In this document: piece by piece, positions 51,001 through 60,431 of the stretch
Numbering within the stretch: position 1 is the stretch's first letter
Layout: every line of letters starts with the position of its first letter
IMG/VR virus record: IMGVR_UViG_3300009149_006183
Coordinates: 1-64,000 of that record
Direction: 5' to 3' (one strand)
Source: a virus
DNA: 64,000 bases
The notes under the pieces: generated by a model
Seen by the model: only the letters and a program-made list of their open reading frames with translations
The model's database searches: none
Told to the model about the DNA's origin: nothing
Made by a program: the position numbers and the translations under genes

Positions 51001-52537
51001 AATCTTCTCTATACGAAAAATAAGTATCTCCGATGACTAGCGGTCTATTATATACAGATGTTCCATCTTGTTCATTAGAAGGTATTGTAAAATCATTTTT
51101 GATAATCTGAATAGCATTTATATTAGAAATATCGGGGATAGTAAAATCTAAAATAACAATTCTATCTCCATTATCAGTATCGGTAACGATAGATTCTGAG
51201 GCATAAGAACTAATATACGCTGGAGGTCTATACGCTTCGTGAACACTAATTTCCGTCATATACCCGTGAAAAAATGAAACATCATCACCGCCGATATATA
51301 TATTCATATCAGTAAGAGCAGAAAAAACAGAAGATGTAATTACACTATCTGTCTGATCGATTTCTCCGTTTATATACATTGATAGGCTTCCGGTCGCACC
51401 TATAGAAACTGCAACATGAACCCACTCATCCGCCGCTATATTGCTAATCGAATCTGTAGTGGACCCATTTATATTAAACCTCAATTTATTATTATTTAAA
51501 TATAAGCCCCAATCTATATCTATTCCATTAGTCCTTGTAATTATTGGAATATTCGCCCCAGAAGTATCAAAAGCGTGTACCCATCCCATAACTGCAAATG
51601 GACTGCTATATATTAACGAATTATACTCGTCGTCTGTTATTAGAAGATTGTCTACTCCATTAAATCTTAAACCAGATTCTCCAACTGGAACTTGATCTTT
51701 ATTAAGCCAGTACGGGCTTGAACCTTCAATAGATAAGTCATTAAGAGTAGTAAAGTCGTAGGCAATATCTCCATCACCCTCGTCAAAATGCCAGACGGAT
51801 AATACATTATCAACCACAACCGACGATCCCTTCAACACTCTATAACTAAAATTATTTATCGCCGGAGGAGCAGTAGAATCCTTTGGAAGTACCATCATTT
51901 GCGTAGGATCGCTAAAATTGCCATTTTCATCATAGGTATACACATTGTAATAATAAAGTGTTCCAGCGGTTAGAGAACTGTCTATTACTTTATTTGCAAG
52001 GCTGTCCAGAACTTCTTCTCCATCTGTCGGTCCGGTAGGAAAAGACCCAATTTTTCTAACGACTTTCACCCCATATATATTGTTAATTTGATCAGCATAG
52101 GCGTTATCCGTCTGTATAAAATTTACATTAAATAAGTCATTAATAGATAAAGCCCCAGTAAAAATAATTTTTACTCTTTGTCCCCCATATTTAACGATAT
52201 TATATTCAACGTTACCAGGATAAGACTCGGAAATATTACTAATGAGACCTGTAATAATGTCAAATCTATTTTTATCGATATCGTTCCAAGACATACTTCC
52301 ACTGTGATCTACGATGATATTTATCAATTTGTCTGTTAAGTCTAGAGAAATATCTTTTCCGCCAGATAAATTATTTACAAGTTTTGTCTCATTTAGATCA
52401 ACACCTGTAAATGTATTCTCGCTAATTGTCTCGCTAACAGGCGGATTGGTTTCGATATAGTTTCCGTACGCGTCTAGCGGATCGAAATCACTAAAGACTT
52501 TGAAAGCAAATTTTTTATTATAATCTAATGTCCACAT
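45059..52537 (-). CDS. giant multidomain structural protein (VWA, FnIII, LamG, dockerin, Kelch)
   Basis: At 2492 residues this is the largest gene in the window. Visible modules: a VWA start with MIDAS IIVDHSGSMS (74-83); an FnIII-like segment (to ~215); a LamG/concanavalin-type domain (about 243-435, VLSVWHFDEGDGDIAY, FAVMGWVHAF); Ig/FnIII-like repeats; a dockerin type I pair (about 1275-1330, GDLTGDGSVDSADFATL and GDLDGDGAITVKDMII); Kelch repeats (about 1565-1870, KIYVIGGLNSN, YIYIFGG, TIYVLGG); and a second VWA-like half near 2100-2180 (KLIMVFCDDEPNS). This composition suits a tail-fibre or adhesin reaching for a glycan or cell-wall target. It ends before the terminator. Confidence 0.88.
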   Translation of the reverse strand: MWTLDYNKKFAFKVFSDFDPLDAYGNYIETNPPVSETISENTFTGVDLNETKLVNNLSGGKDISLDLTDKLINIIVDHSGSMSWNDIDKNRFDIITGLISNISESYPGNVEYNIVKYGGQRVKIIFTGALSINDLFNVNFIQTDNAYADQINNIYGVKVVRKIGSFPTGPTDGEEVLDSLANKVIDSSLTAGTLYYYNVYTYDENGNFSDPTQMMVLPKDSTAPPAINNFSYRVLKGSSVVVDNVLSVWHFDEGDGDIAYDFTTLNDLSIEGSSPYWLNKDQVPVGESGLRFNGVDNLLITDDEYNSLIYSSPFAVMGWVHAFDTSGANIPIITRTNGIDIDWGLYLNNNKLRFNINGSTTDSISNIAADEWVHVAVSIGATGSLSMYINGEIDQTDSVITSSVFSALTDMNIYIGGDDVSFFHGYMTEISVHEAYRPPAYISSYASESIVTDTDNGDRIVILDFTIPDISNINAIQIIKNDFTIPSNEQDGTSVYNRPLVIGDTYFSYREDFIVDSTYNFRIFSVNSDGVYSNIFESPNLPVYIPGMSAEAFQNISVDNVMLSLNSVSISSGKNKTHLEWSGNSFDGSRRSAIYYSNDSYPIIKDGKKTGTKIFEGVLEEYVHTELVNEITHFYSIFSIDRYRRTSPVENIVGLPSSRNNNEDIPTKMVTGLSYEILDSNSISLSWDDPIKDRTIDALFSEEMVIYSKIVNDFGAVLDKDIKVSLNISVQQVLADDYAEDIFNGETSFTPVSDAELSRIVTSNIVSGYSSGLFSLRIKSISDNGKLLRNLDKINVTITPTFYVEDVNSTIDANGAYTENIFEYTTIPLLIRFSNPFSLQLSNLKNKFINLVFQKEVEALNNATKEIKTYDGAYINSSEVFTVRSLFSYNSFSSGGNRYLGPNKIEVAIYNADKDLSSNIEPIASTRNDIIRASSGVLPTLVRDLDPLDSSGEPEAAAAMRYCDIDILPPETPQKILIYVKATVNSLEIIKKFFVVFANTLKINLLPNVPLSDGINTLEQFANVYIVDPDNPDDLDLVSYPDDNTLVKWTLAKDDNSTSRPIFSRDSVSKSDGVYSYITNGVADNVFIGPLFAIQPLSYNDNSQPVFERNVLTASVIYNGVSETVSSTLVYKPLLDTGQSSASSHFLMEFDDLKQEVFSDGIDYAKMTISHDASSSTTKYSDCFRGCMLTLGKTIYELEPGQLVYISASDPAVEILWGDVVEIIDPYTGRAELDTSNASSSFGHAYVALEDALFTNVYFRINKVFGESLGISGASGDLTGDGSVDSADFATLISYYGTNGATLAEGDLDGDGAITVKDMIIMAAQWYKNPGPVAEGEIKNYNQYSVGTQTVEPICGCMPDNNIIEYLNEITISGSLTTVFDGKVISLTGGGGVSDTLIPSILIPRESLHITVIDKRVNGATVDNLVVDGISKNEIIIDVSCGGYPVEAGTPIFCQTVNFGDPVLNVEDNLVYCINHIIPDYSEDIRSYASIVLNPIPANETFKSELYVIFPYNLGEAVNTVKVFKIKFFFDDEDTAAGNEGNMFSKETYRMDIDTGLSSGWESKDDMTISRAFFVGQTVNNKIYVIGGLNSNIIEDSVEEYNPTTETWTTKEPSPIKKFAAESIVLGNYIYIFGGLVYDVESNALSVSQSVERYDTVNDSWLILRDMPSISEIDIVESDAKYGIAYGVAEIISGNVYILSGIRDISFDGRTNIYNDRILKYNIAGNSWSYSDTIDSELSFYLRFSPYSFVKDSTIYVLGGASDISGTEVIMKDSFNYNISTETVELSDKYWLNMPFPNYKSAACNYMKNLYIMGGANIDSEFLRSFNVVNYASSEFNATEQDGLIYGLNGAACSVASVAGTTYLYIYGGIKSGKSESFLLINSEISTGTLLLNNKQGINIHINLEDETGTEFTGDIEVSIKGFIQSASATGELIYTIPTEFASYNVELDDGRLILLNGSGNVLVRARSEDVLNLVTNTALFNESEDNIQYKIVLQVTIIDSNYVGKNFIGFVSIDNPIVYLDIDGSNISNNITIKQMTGEDEIISILSNKLYQNNASYINCKSSSGYISEIETLTAIPIGGNEAIDIIDTLSTLEPIGNSPLQSAIEESTIDLSNILYDDDKKLIMVFCDDEPNSSTITTNGAIDRVLGIGSENVPVIISNISFNDISPSLYEQTIIKDYNLISNKTKGQSLTLNDTDSINDYIGLLSGGVRGSLGYGSATYIYDFLDIYRINNLTAYFTLPSSSDGRWRFAISQDRYNYTEYSNWIEPNATVNLSEIDGKYIKFDFELLSGLVYNEYGGSFPDPLVTGLFIDITKPKIDYIFTNSIDLLTPIKEIVVSTETDSTDIYSQFIKSGISLSSTSADWLDFGNYGVPSQDKNGKFIIPKRDGEFLGQSFEPLIRVDKFLYKTTNGPWADGAFIVLFNSDGDIVNNSEYFAYPRRGEILFKTQKYSNFTINIANRQFLKIANEIKNYNTDSTVKIYGWGYLFKKDE

Positions 52538-52540
52538 AAT

Positions 52541-54889
52541 TTACTCGTTATATACCGATGGTTCGAGAGAGTACTCATCTGCGTCTACTCTCTCCCAAGT
52601 TATAAAGTTTTTATTATTAGATCCTGATACAGAAAAATATAGAGCATAAGAATCTAAGAAATCATTTGTTAAAGAAGAATCTATAAAATTCAAATCAAAA
52701 TTATACCACCCATCCTGCCGCAACTCACTAATAGATGTTTTAAAATCATGGATATATAGCGGCGTAGTCGGCTCAGAAGATCCATCGACTTCATACACTC
52801 CTATATGTGCAGTTATAAAAGGAGATTCTGTTTGTGTTAAAGCTGAATTTCCCGCCGGGGCGGCGCTTGGATTAATAGCTATCTGATCAAGGACAATATC
52901 TTCCGTATATAATCTTATTCCTAGATCATAAATGTTTCCATTTGATAGAGATATTGATCCAAGGCTATGCCACTCCCAATCTAATCCTGCAAAAGTTATA
53001 TTATATACGGATTTAAGGGCGGAATTAATATTAACTTCTATATTACAAGAGCCGATTCCTCCTGGATCTTTTAAGCGAACGTATAAATCATTATTTCCTG
53101 TATTTTTTATAGGATACTGGACTATACTAAAATCATCGGGGTCATCGGCTATCACGTAATTGATTATGCCATCAATATCGGAACCAACTGTTGTTATATT
53201 AAGATCCTCGCCAACTCCACATGTAATTTGAGCATTCGTCGCAACCCCTCCGTTAACCCCAACCGGAACCACTCCAGTAGAACTATCGCCCGCTGATAAC
53301 CAAGTATAACTTCCAGGGGCTAATGACGCCCCAATATACCAACCGACAACTCTAATTTTTTGTCCAGATGTCCCGCTTATAACAGCGAGACCCGTAGATC
53401 CTGCTGCAACATTTATGGCGACATCAAAAATACCGTTTTGGGCATCAACTAAAGAATAATTAAGAATTCCATCTATATCGGTCCCAACAGATGTTATATT
53501 CAGATCTTCTCCAACCCCACATGTAATTTGAATATCTGTGGAGACAACTCCATTAATACCAATAGGAATTACCCCGGTTTTAACATCCGTACCAGATAGC
53601 CACGTATAACTTCCAGACGCTATAGATGCTCCTAAATGCCAACCTGAAACCTGTATTCTCTTTCCTGGGACTCCATCTAGAACTTTAGTAGTACCAGCAG
53701 AAACATTAATAATAGAATCTAAATCATTAACCGAGGATACTTCGTCTTCTAAGGTATAATTAATAACTCCATAGATACCAGAGCCAACGGTTGTTATATT
53801 TAAATCTTCACCAACGCCACACGCTATTTTCATATTCGGCGTACCGCCACTGAAAACTCCGATAGGAATAGTTCCAGTCTTAGGGTTTGCGGCAGATAAT
53901 AGAGTATAACTACCAACCGCAACCGTTGATGCAAAATTCCACCCAGTAACTCTGATAATCTTACCGGGAACGCCAGTCACCACAGTTAAGCCAGTAGATC
54001 CAGCCGGTGCAGAAATAATAGCATCTAGAGTATCGTCTTGAGCGTCAATGACCCTATAATTAATTAAACCATCTATATCAGAAACGACCGCTGTTAAATT
54101 AAGGTCTTCTGAAGATCCACATGTTATTTGCTTTAATGTTGAGCTTCCACCATTTGCTCCGACAGGAATAATCCCAGTCTTGGGAGTTATATTTGAAACC
54201 CAAGTATAACTTCCGGCCGTATTAGCCCCCGCATACCATCCTACAATTTGTATTATTTTTCCAGCAATGGCATCTAATACTTTTGTGGTTCCAGCGGAAA
54301 CATTAATAACGGCATCTAATATGTCATTAGTATCTACAGACGGGTCAATAATTTCATAATTAACTATTCCATCTATATCCGCCCCAACAGTTGTTATGTT
54401 GAGGTCATCCCCGGTGGCACAAGTAAATTGAACATCGGTATTGCCACCTCCATTTATTCCTACAGGAATTACTCCAGTTTTGGAAGTAACGCCCGATAGC
54501 CAGGTATAGCTCCCCGGAGCTAAAGATGCTGCGACATACCATCCCAAAACTCTAATTTTCTTTCCAGGAACGCCAGCAACAATGGTTGTCGTCCCAGCCG
54601 AAACATTAACTGAAGCATTTAAAGCATTTGTAGAAAATGAAGGATAGGCATCTGACGGATAAATTAGATATCCAGATCCGCTATATCCTGCTTCAACATC
54701 TGTATAAAAAATTCTTTTAGGGCTATCTGTTAAAACGGAGAAATTACCTGCATCTATAACCGTTTGAGAAGAAACATCGAAAAATGCTCTATTATTAAAT
54801 AAACTTGTCAGTAGATAAGTAGAAGTTTTTGTCGGAATAAACTCCCCGTTTACTGAAAATATTTGAGCAGCCTTTGTTGCATTTATCAT
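52541..54889 (-). CDS. structural protein with five tandem ~98-residue repeats
   Basis: The 782-residue protein begins ATKAAQIFSVNGEFIP, and from about residue 87 contains five copies of a unit reading VSAGTTxV, then GKxIxVxGWY, then SGSYTWLS, then KTGxIPxGxNGG, then ITCGxGEDLNITTVG, ending DIDGxINY. The C-terminal 180 residues form another domain (VRLKDPGGIGSCNIEV, ITWERVDADEYSLEP). Such repeats are typical of extended beta-solenoid or fibre shafts. The ATG overlaps the stop of the 1843-aa gene as TAATG, placing both in one structural operon. Confidence 0.83.
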   Translation of the reverse strand: MINATKAAQIFSVNGEFIPTKTSTYLLTSLFNNRAFFDVSSQTVIDAGNFSVLTDSPKRIFYTDVEAGYSGSGYLIYPSDAYPSFSTNALNASVNVSAGTTTIVAGVPGKKIRVLGWYVAASLAPGSYTWLSGVTSKTGVIPVGINGGGNTDVQFTCATGDDLNITTVGADIDGIVNYEIIDPSVDTNDILDAVINVSAGTTKVLDAIAGKIIQIVGWYAGANTAGSYTWVSNITPKTGIIPVGANGGSSTLKQITCGSSEDLNLTAVVSDIDGLINYRVIDAQDDTLDAIISAPAGSTGLTVVTGVPGKIIRVTGWNFASTVAVGSYTLLSAANPKTGTIPIGVFSGGTPNMKIACGVGEDLNITTVGSGIYGVINYTLEDEVSSVNDLDSIINVSAGTTKVLDGVPGKRIQVSGWHLGASIASGSYTWLSGTDVKTGVIPIGINGVVSTDIQITCGVGEDLNITSVGTDIDGILNYSLVDAQNGIFDVAINVAAGSTGLAVISGTSGQKIRVVGWYIGASLAPGSYTWLSAGDSSTGVVPVGVNGGVATNAQITCGVGEDLNITTVGSDIDGIINYVIADDPDDFSIVQYPIKNTGNNDLYVRLKDPGGIGSCNIEVNINSALKSVYNITFAGLDWEWHSLGSISLSNGNIYDLGIRLYTEDIVLDQIAINPSAAPAGNSALTQTESPFITAHIGVYEVDGSSEPTTPLYIHDFKTSISELRQDGWYNFDLNFIDSSLTNDFLDSYALYFSVSGSNNKNFITWERVDADEYSLEPSVYNE
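53140..54630. repeat. five diverged ~290-bp tandem coding repeats
   Basis: The five repeat units of the 782-residue protein occupy roughly this interval. They are conserved at key glycine, aspartate and proline positions but differ in many others, so the array is older than the perfect hexamer array at 19879. Boundaries are approximate. Confidence 0.85.
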
Positions 54890-57800
54890 TATAATCCTAT
54901 GCCTTTACTTATTCTTATCGGATCTATACTTCCTATCTTAACTGAATTATAGTTAAATGTCCATAAAATATCGTCTATAAATATCGCGAATTTAATAGCA
55001 GGGACCTCTAGATCTACTTCCGTGAAAGTCGCTCCGTCGTTAGTTGTGTACGATTTTCCCTCAGAAGAAAAAGCAATAAAATCATCATTATGAGCAAGAA
55101 CAAAGTTTATTTTCAGGGCAGAAGATAAACTTATATCATTTAAAATATCGACAAGAGATAATTGAGCATCCCCAGTAGTGAAAGTAGAATTACTATATCT
55201 CAATCCGCTACTTGTCCCTATAGCAATTAGAGATAAGTATTTAGCGAAATTATTAACAAATACGTTGCCAAAATCTCCACCGGCAGACCAACTTAAAGTA
55301 TTTATACTAAAATATATTTTATTATCGTTTATAATGTAATAAATATAATCAATAATAAACATATCAGATATGGAGGTATAATCACTACTAATTAAACTCC
55401 AATTTTCTAAATTATTATTTAATTTGTATAGCCCCGCCTCAGATGCTAATAAAATAATATCCCCATTCGCAAGTAAAGCTAAATTCTTATAACCCATATC
55501 CTTCATCGTCAATTGATTCCATGTTATCAAATCTTCTGACCAAAACACCTTATAGTCAGTTAAGATATATATCTTTCCATCATTAACTTGTATACTGATT
55601 ATATTTTCTATATTATTATAAGAAAATAAATCTATTTTATCTATTTCGAGGGTAGATGGGTCTAGAGTCCATAATCCCTGAGAATAAGACCCTAATAAAA
55701 CTGTGCTATTAAAATAGCCAACACATGTTATATACTGTATCGTTTCTACTTCGTCGCTAGTTAATTCCTCGATATAATCTACTGTAGAATTAAAAGTATC
55801 ATATTCTGTTAGAAAAACTCTATCAGCCCCGACTAGACGGGATAGAGGGCGAGATCCATCGCTATTATTAATGTCGCCGATATTCTCTTGAACAAAAGAA
55901 ATAGAACTAGCCAAATTGGACTGCTGTGTAAGAGCAAGCGATGCTGGAAGTCCAGAGTTTATATTCTCAAAAACAGAGTCTTCTAAATATCCGTGTCCAT
56001 ACTCGCCAAATGATATTAGGCTTGAGGAGATTGTGACGGTAGGGTTGTCATATTTACCTAACGAAGAATTAAAAACGAAAAGGCCATTACTGCCATCTAT
56101 CATTTCAAAATTTATATTTGTCGCCAAAACCTCTGGCAAGCTCGGGACCAAGGTGAATCCCCCATAAAACTCTGAAGACTGGTTTTCTAAAACGCGTAAG
56201 AAACCGAAAATATAATAATTAGAACTATTTATTGTTATAGGACTATAAAACTTTACAGGAGCTATAAATTGTTTACATATTTGATCATAGTTATTCCAAA
56301 TATCTCGGACAACCTTGTCTTTTAAAGGCGTATCTTCTAAACTCAAACTAGCAATATTGCTATTAAAATCTTGTATATATTCGTTTGCTCTAGTTACATT
56401 CGCTATATACTCTGTCATTGTCGGAAAACTAACATCTCCCCAGGCCGATGTTACCTCTGATAGCATTATAGCGTCAATGACAGATGTTAATTCTCCATTA
56501 ACTTTAATATTTATTGAGGCATCGTACTTTTCGTTTATCCATCCGCCATTCAGAGATTTAAATATTTTATATTGATTAGCAACACTGACAGTAGAAACAT
56601 CGGAGACTCTATCGATAAAATAAACCGTATTATTGGGTAAGTCTAAAAAGACATTTATTGACATCTTTTGATTATTAACAAAAATAGTAGGAGCGAAAAA
56701 CCCTTCCGATCCAGTTTCGTCATAGATGGCCCTATTAGAATTCTCGCTAGAGGCCATAAATAATTTACCATCAGTTCCAGAGAATATAGCATTGTTGATT
56801 ATATTTAAAGATGTAATATCATAATTTGATCCGTTTCCGTTAATCCCGACTAGTTTATTACTGAATGTTAAGATATCGTCAGTATATATATCTTCATCTG
56901 GTGTAGAGAAGAGTACACCAGCATTAGATAGTATAACAAGACGATCTACTCCATCATAGTTAAAAATTGCTATTTTATTGACGTAATCTGCATTTATATA
57001 TGCAGATAGTTCGAACTCAACGCTAGATGTTTGAGTTCTATATATCCCACAATTGGAAACGGCAAAGATATAAGACGATTCTTCTATAAAATCATAAATT
57101 GGGCATTGAGCCAAAGTACTATCGATACTGGTCCAGCTTATGGCGTCTATAGAGGAGAATAATCCCAAATCTGTTGATAATATAAATTCGCTGGATGCAG
57201 AATTAAAATATATTCCGTAGCAATTAGAAACGGCAGGAGAAACATAACTAATATTACTAGCAGATATAGTATCTATATCTAAACGATATATGCCACTATC
57301 GGTGGTCAAATATATGTTTATTCCATCATCACATGCCCCCCGAACGGCGTTGGTATTCTCAAGCCCAGAAATTTTAGCCCACGATTGCCCATCAGTGGAA
57401 TAATAAGCAGCATTATTACCTAGAGCTAAATAGCTAGACAGAGAGTTAGATTTGAATAATTTATGGACGACCCCATCTGGTGAATATATTAACGTCCAAC
57501 TCGAACCGGTATCAGAACTTATAAATATACCTTTGCTGGTAGCTGCCAATAATTCGCTAGAATACGCCGTTGTATTAGTAATATCATAAAAAGTTAAACA
57601 GTTTCCAAAATTCTCGCCTGTCGTTTGAAAAGATGAGAAATTATATCCATCTTGCGTTATAAGAGGTATCTGCAATGGAATTAAAGACTCGTCTTTTCTA
57701 TTGTCATGGGCTATGACTGGTAGCTGCTGTCTCAGGAGCTTGCCAGAATCGACCAGGGCAGCATATAATTCGTTTTGTAGCCGGTTCTCCTTAAAAACGC

Positions 57801-60420
57801 CAGATGTCTCCTGTAGGCCGATACACTCTAGAGTTACATCTTGGCTATTAGTCTCAGACTCAAAAACTATTTTTTTATTAGTCGGGCTTACTTCATAGAA
57901 GATGTTCGTGGCTACACTATCAACATAGGCCACAAACGATGTTCCTGAGAAGTCTTGAGTAGTCGTATAGGTTTTATTATCAGATGTTGTCCAATCAGAT
58001 AATATAACATTTTCTATTAAATCTACTCTTTTATCAGAATAAGTATTTAATAGATGATGTTGTTTAGATAGAGCCTCCGACATAAAAGATTGTACTACGT
58101 CTGCTACATCTTTTATGTTTGTTGACAAATCCGTTATATCTAAAACCCCATCCTCGCAGGAAATTTTAGCTAATAAAATAGAATTATCCGGAGTCTCTGT
58201 AGAAGTACTTATTGTTATCTCTGCTTCATTTTTATATTTTCTAACCATATAAAAATATGTATATCCGTCAACGAGTAGGGAATCGGTATCTAAATACTCG
58301 AATACACCATAGCCAACACTTCCTATTTTTTCCCATGAATATTTATTATTGATAGATCTGTATATTTCCCACCCATCAAATGTATCAAGAGCGGCATCCC
58401 ACGATATTAATGTATTAAAATCTCCTATCTGATCTACTGTTAAAGCTGAAACCTCATCAAACCCATTGTCGTGTGGGGTTGCCATAATAAGTTCATAAGT
58501 TATAAACCCATCATCGACGGGATTTAGAGACTCATTCTCATATATATCAACTGTAGTTATAAAATATATATATTTTATATCATTTATTACTGTATGATCA
58601 ACATACGAACTATTAGATTTGTCAATAGTATCTATTAAAGAAAAATCGCTAGAGCTATATGCGGAAGAGTTTTTATATATTGCTCTCCAAACTTTAAAAT
58701 ATTTAGAAGTATTTGGGATAGCGTCTTGCCATCCCAGAAAGACCTCTCTATCGCCATTCAGAGCAAACTGTAATTTTGGAATATCTGGTTTAATGGTAGG
58801 CTCCACACCAGTCGAGTATGTCTCATTTATTTCTTGGCTATATTGATTAGATACAGAGTCATAACATTTTATATATAACTTATATTCAGAATAGAAATCC
58901 AAAGGATTATCTATGATATAGGGCGTATCTGTTCCTATATTTTCATCTGTTGTTATATTCGCAACAATTAAAGTACTTAAATCTGTTTTTGTTACTGTAA
59001 TTATATTATACGAAAAGGCATTTATACTATTTTTCCAGGTAAATAACAAATCTTTATCATTTTTAAGTGTAATATTTATATTAGATGGTGATGCAGGAGA
59101 AATATAACGACTTGTTGTTATATCTTTTATTATGCCTGCATTTATATTTCCAAACTCATCAACAGCCTTAACCTGTATTATATAATATTTATCCGGCAAA
59201 ATTTTTCTATACGCCCCATTAGATATGTAATTTTCTATATCTACAGAAAAAGAGCTAGAGGTCATATTATTAAAAACTTCTATCGGATCTGAGACGAAAT
59301 TAGAGTTTTCTACGACATACACCATAAATTTAGTCGCCACAGGGAAATACGCAGAAATATTCCAAGACCACGACACTCTAAGATTAATGCCAGTAGGATT
59401 GTCAGAGCTTTGAGAATCTATAATTCCCAGATTATAAATCTCATTTGGCCCAGGATTAAGGATAAGGGAGGTAGTGATATACGATCCAGACGAAGCCACA
59501 CCATTATCGCTTATAGTGTATAGGTATACTTTATATATCCTGCCGACAATCAGTTCGCTTATTATTATATTATTATCCGCTGTTGTAAGACTATCAACAA
59601 AATTTTCTGAAGACTGTTCCTCATCAAGATAATATATATTTATAAGATAATGGCTAATATTATTATTTTTAGGAGCAGTCCATGCTAGTTGGATAAAACT
59701 ATCTCCTACAAATTTTATGATATTCTCTGGGTTTTCAGGAGCAGTCAAGTTTAATAATGTCGTGGAGGTTATAACCGCCGATGGAACGCTATTATTCCCA
59801 CTAAGATCGTAAGCGATTACCCTATAATAATATATAGTGTTTTCTTCCAAATCTTCGTCTGTATGGCTGTGGCCTGTTGTCGTGTCTAAATCGCTATATA
59901 TAATTCCATCCGAGCTTCTTTGTATAATATATCCATCCATATCTTCTTCAGTATTAGTATTCCAAGACAAACTTATAGAATTATAGGTAGTGTCTGTTAC
60001 TGCTAATCCAGTTGTAGCATCAGGAGCAATGGTGTCGCTTGCTGTTATACTTCCCAGAGAAAAACCGCTAAAAGGATAAGTGAAATCATCTTTTCTTGTC
60101 ATATAAATATACGAAGGAAACTCTGATATTGTTGAAAGATCTATTGTCCCAAAAGTTCTAGTGTATTTTCTGTTTATAAGGCCAGATCCCTCAATGGCTC
60201 GAATGCCGGTTCCACTGCATGAGGCAACCGGATAGATAGATGGAGATCCAGATCCTTGATCGATAATAGTCCACCCATCGATAACCCCATCACCAATTAG
60301 ATCGGATATAAATGCTAATTGGGTATCTATTATTCTAAAACGTCGCTGGTCGGCAAACGCAGAATAAGGCTCTCCATAAATGAATGCGGTTAAACCATAG
60401 TTTTTAGTTATTACTGACAT
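54889..60420 (-). CDS. giant structural protein with FnIII domains and Asp-box repeats
   Basis: The 1843-residue protein starts with a domain also seen in the next gene (RFRIIDTQLAFISDLI, IDGWTIIDQG). From about residue 125 to 740 it has about six FnIII-like domains (SISLSWNTNTEEDMDGYIIQ, FIQLAWTAPKNNNISHYLI). Residues about 960-1100 and near 1790 carry Asp-box motifs (ISSDTGSSWTLI, YYSTDGQSWAKI, YTTNDGATFTEV), as in BNR/sialidase or YCF48-like beta-propellers. Asp-boxes are structural, so glycosidase activity cannot be claimed. It is a likely tail-fibre or baseplate-arm protein contacting glycans. Confidence 0.85.
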   Translation of the reverse strand: MSVITKNYGLTAFIYGEPYSAFADQRRFRIIDTQLAFISDLIGDGVIDGWTIIDQGSGSPSIYPVASCSGTGIRAIEGSGLINRKYTRTFGTIDLSTISEFPSYIYMTRKDDFTYPFSGFSLGSITASDTIAPDATTGLAVTDTTYNSISLSWNTNTEEDMDGYIIQRSSDGIIYSDLDTTTGHSHTDEDLEENTIYYYRVIAYDLSGNNSVPSAVITSTTLLNLTAPENPENIIKFVGDSFIQLAWTAPKNNNISHYLINIYYLDEEQSSENFVDSLTTADNNIIISELIVGRIYKVYLYTISDNGVASSGSYITTSLILNPGPNEIYNLGIIDSQSSDNPTGINLRVSWSWNISAYFPVATKFMVYVVENSNFVSDPIEVFNNMTSSSFSVDIENYISNGAYRKILPDKYYIIQVKAVDEFGNINAGIIKDITTSRYISPASPSNINITLKNDKDLLFTWKNSINAFSYNIITVTKTDLSTLIVANITTDENIGTDTPYIIDNPLDFYSEYKLYIKCYDSVSNQYSQEINETYSTGVEPTIKPDIPKLQFALNGDREVFLGWQDAIPNTSKYFKVWRAIYKNSSAYSSSDFSLIDTIDKSNSSYVDHTVINDIKYIYFITTVDIYENESLNPVDDGFITYELIMATPHDNGFDEVSALTVDQIGDFNTLISWDAALDTFDGWEIYRSINNKYSWEKIGSVGYGVFEYLDTDSLLVDGYTYFYMVRKYKNEAEITISTSTETPDNSILLAKISCEDGVLDITDLSTNIKDVADVVQSFMSEALSKQHHLLNTYSDKRVDLIENVILSDWTTSDNKTYTTTQDFSGTSFVAYVDSVATNIFYEVSPTNKKIVFESETNSQDVTLECIGLQETSGVFKENRLQNELYAALVDSGKLLRQQLPVIAHDNRKDESLIPLQIPLITQDGYNFSSFQTTGENFGNCLTFYDITNTTAYSSELLAATSKGIFISSDTGSSWTLIYSPDGVVHKLFKSNSLSSYLALGNNAAYYSTDGQSWAKISGLENTNAVRGACDDGINIYLTTDSGIYRLDIDTISASNISYVSPAVSNCYGIYFNSASSEFILSTDLGLFSSIDAISWTSIDSTLAQCPIYDFIEESSYIFAVSNCGIYRTQTSSVEFELSAYINADYVNKIAIFNYDGVDRLVILSNAGVLFSTPDEDIYTDDILTFSNKLVGINGNGSNYDITSLNIINNAIFSGTDGKLFMASSENSNRAIYDETGSEGFFAPTIFVNNQKMSINVFLDLPNNTVYFIDRVSDVSTVSVANQYKIFKSLNGGWINEKYDASINIKVNGELTSVIDAIMLSEVTSAWGDVSFPTMTEYIANVTRANEYIQDFNSNIASLSLEDTPLKDKVVRDIWNNYDQICKQFIAPVKFYSPITINSSNYYIFGFLRVLENQSSEFYGGFTLVPSLPEVLATNINFEMIDGSNGLFVFNSSLGKYDNPTVTISSSLISFGEYGHGYLEDSVFENINSGLPASLALTQQSNLASSISFVQENIGDINNSDGSRPLSRLVGADRVFLTEYDTFNSTVDYIEELTSDEVETIQYITCVGYFNSTVLLGSYSQGLWTLDPSTLEIDKIDLFSYNNIENIISIQVNDGKIYILTDYKVFWSEDLITWNQLTMKDMGYKNLALLANGDIILLASEAGLYKLNNNLENWSLISSDYTSISDMFIIDYIYYIINDNKIYFSINTLSWSAGGDFGNVFVNNFAKYLSLIAIGTSSGLRYSNSTFTTGDAQLSLVDILNDISLSSALKINFVLAHNDDFIAFSSEGKSYTTNDGATFTEVDLEVPAIKFAIFIDDILWTFNYNSVKIGSIDPIRISKGIGL

Positions 60421-60431
60421 ATTTTATATCT

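Noticed and set aside
54889-60420. Sialidase activity from Asp-box motifs
   Set aside because: Asp-boxes are structural and shared by many propellers. The catalytic Arg triad and Tyr/Glu nucleophile pair were not identified, so only a propeller is called.
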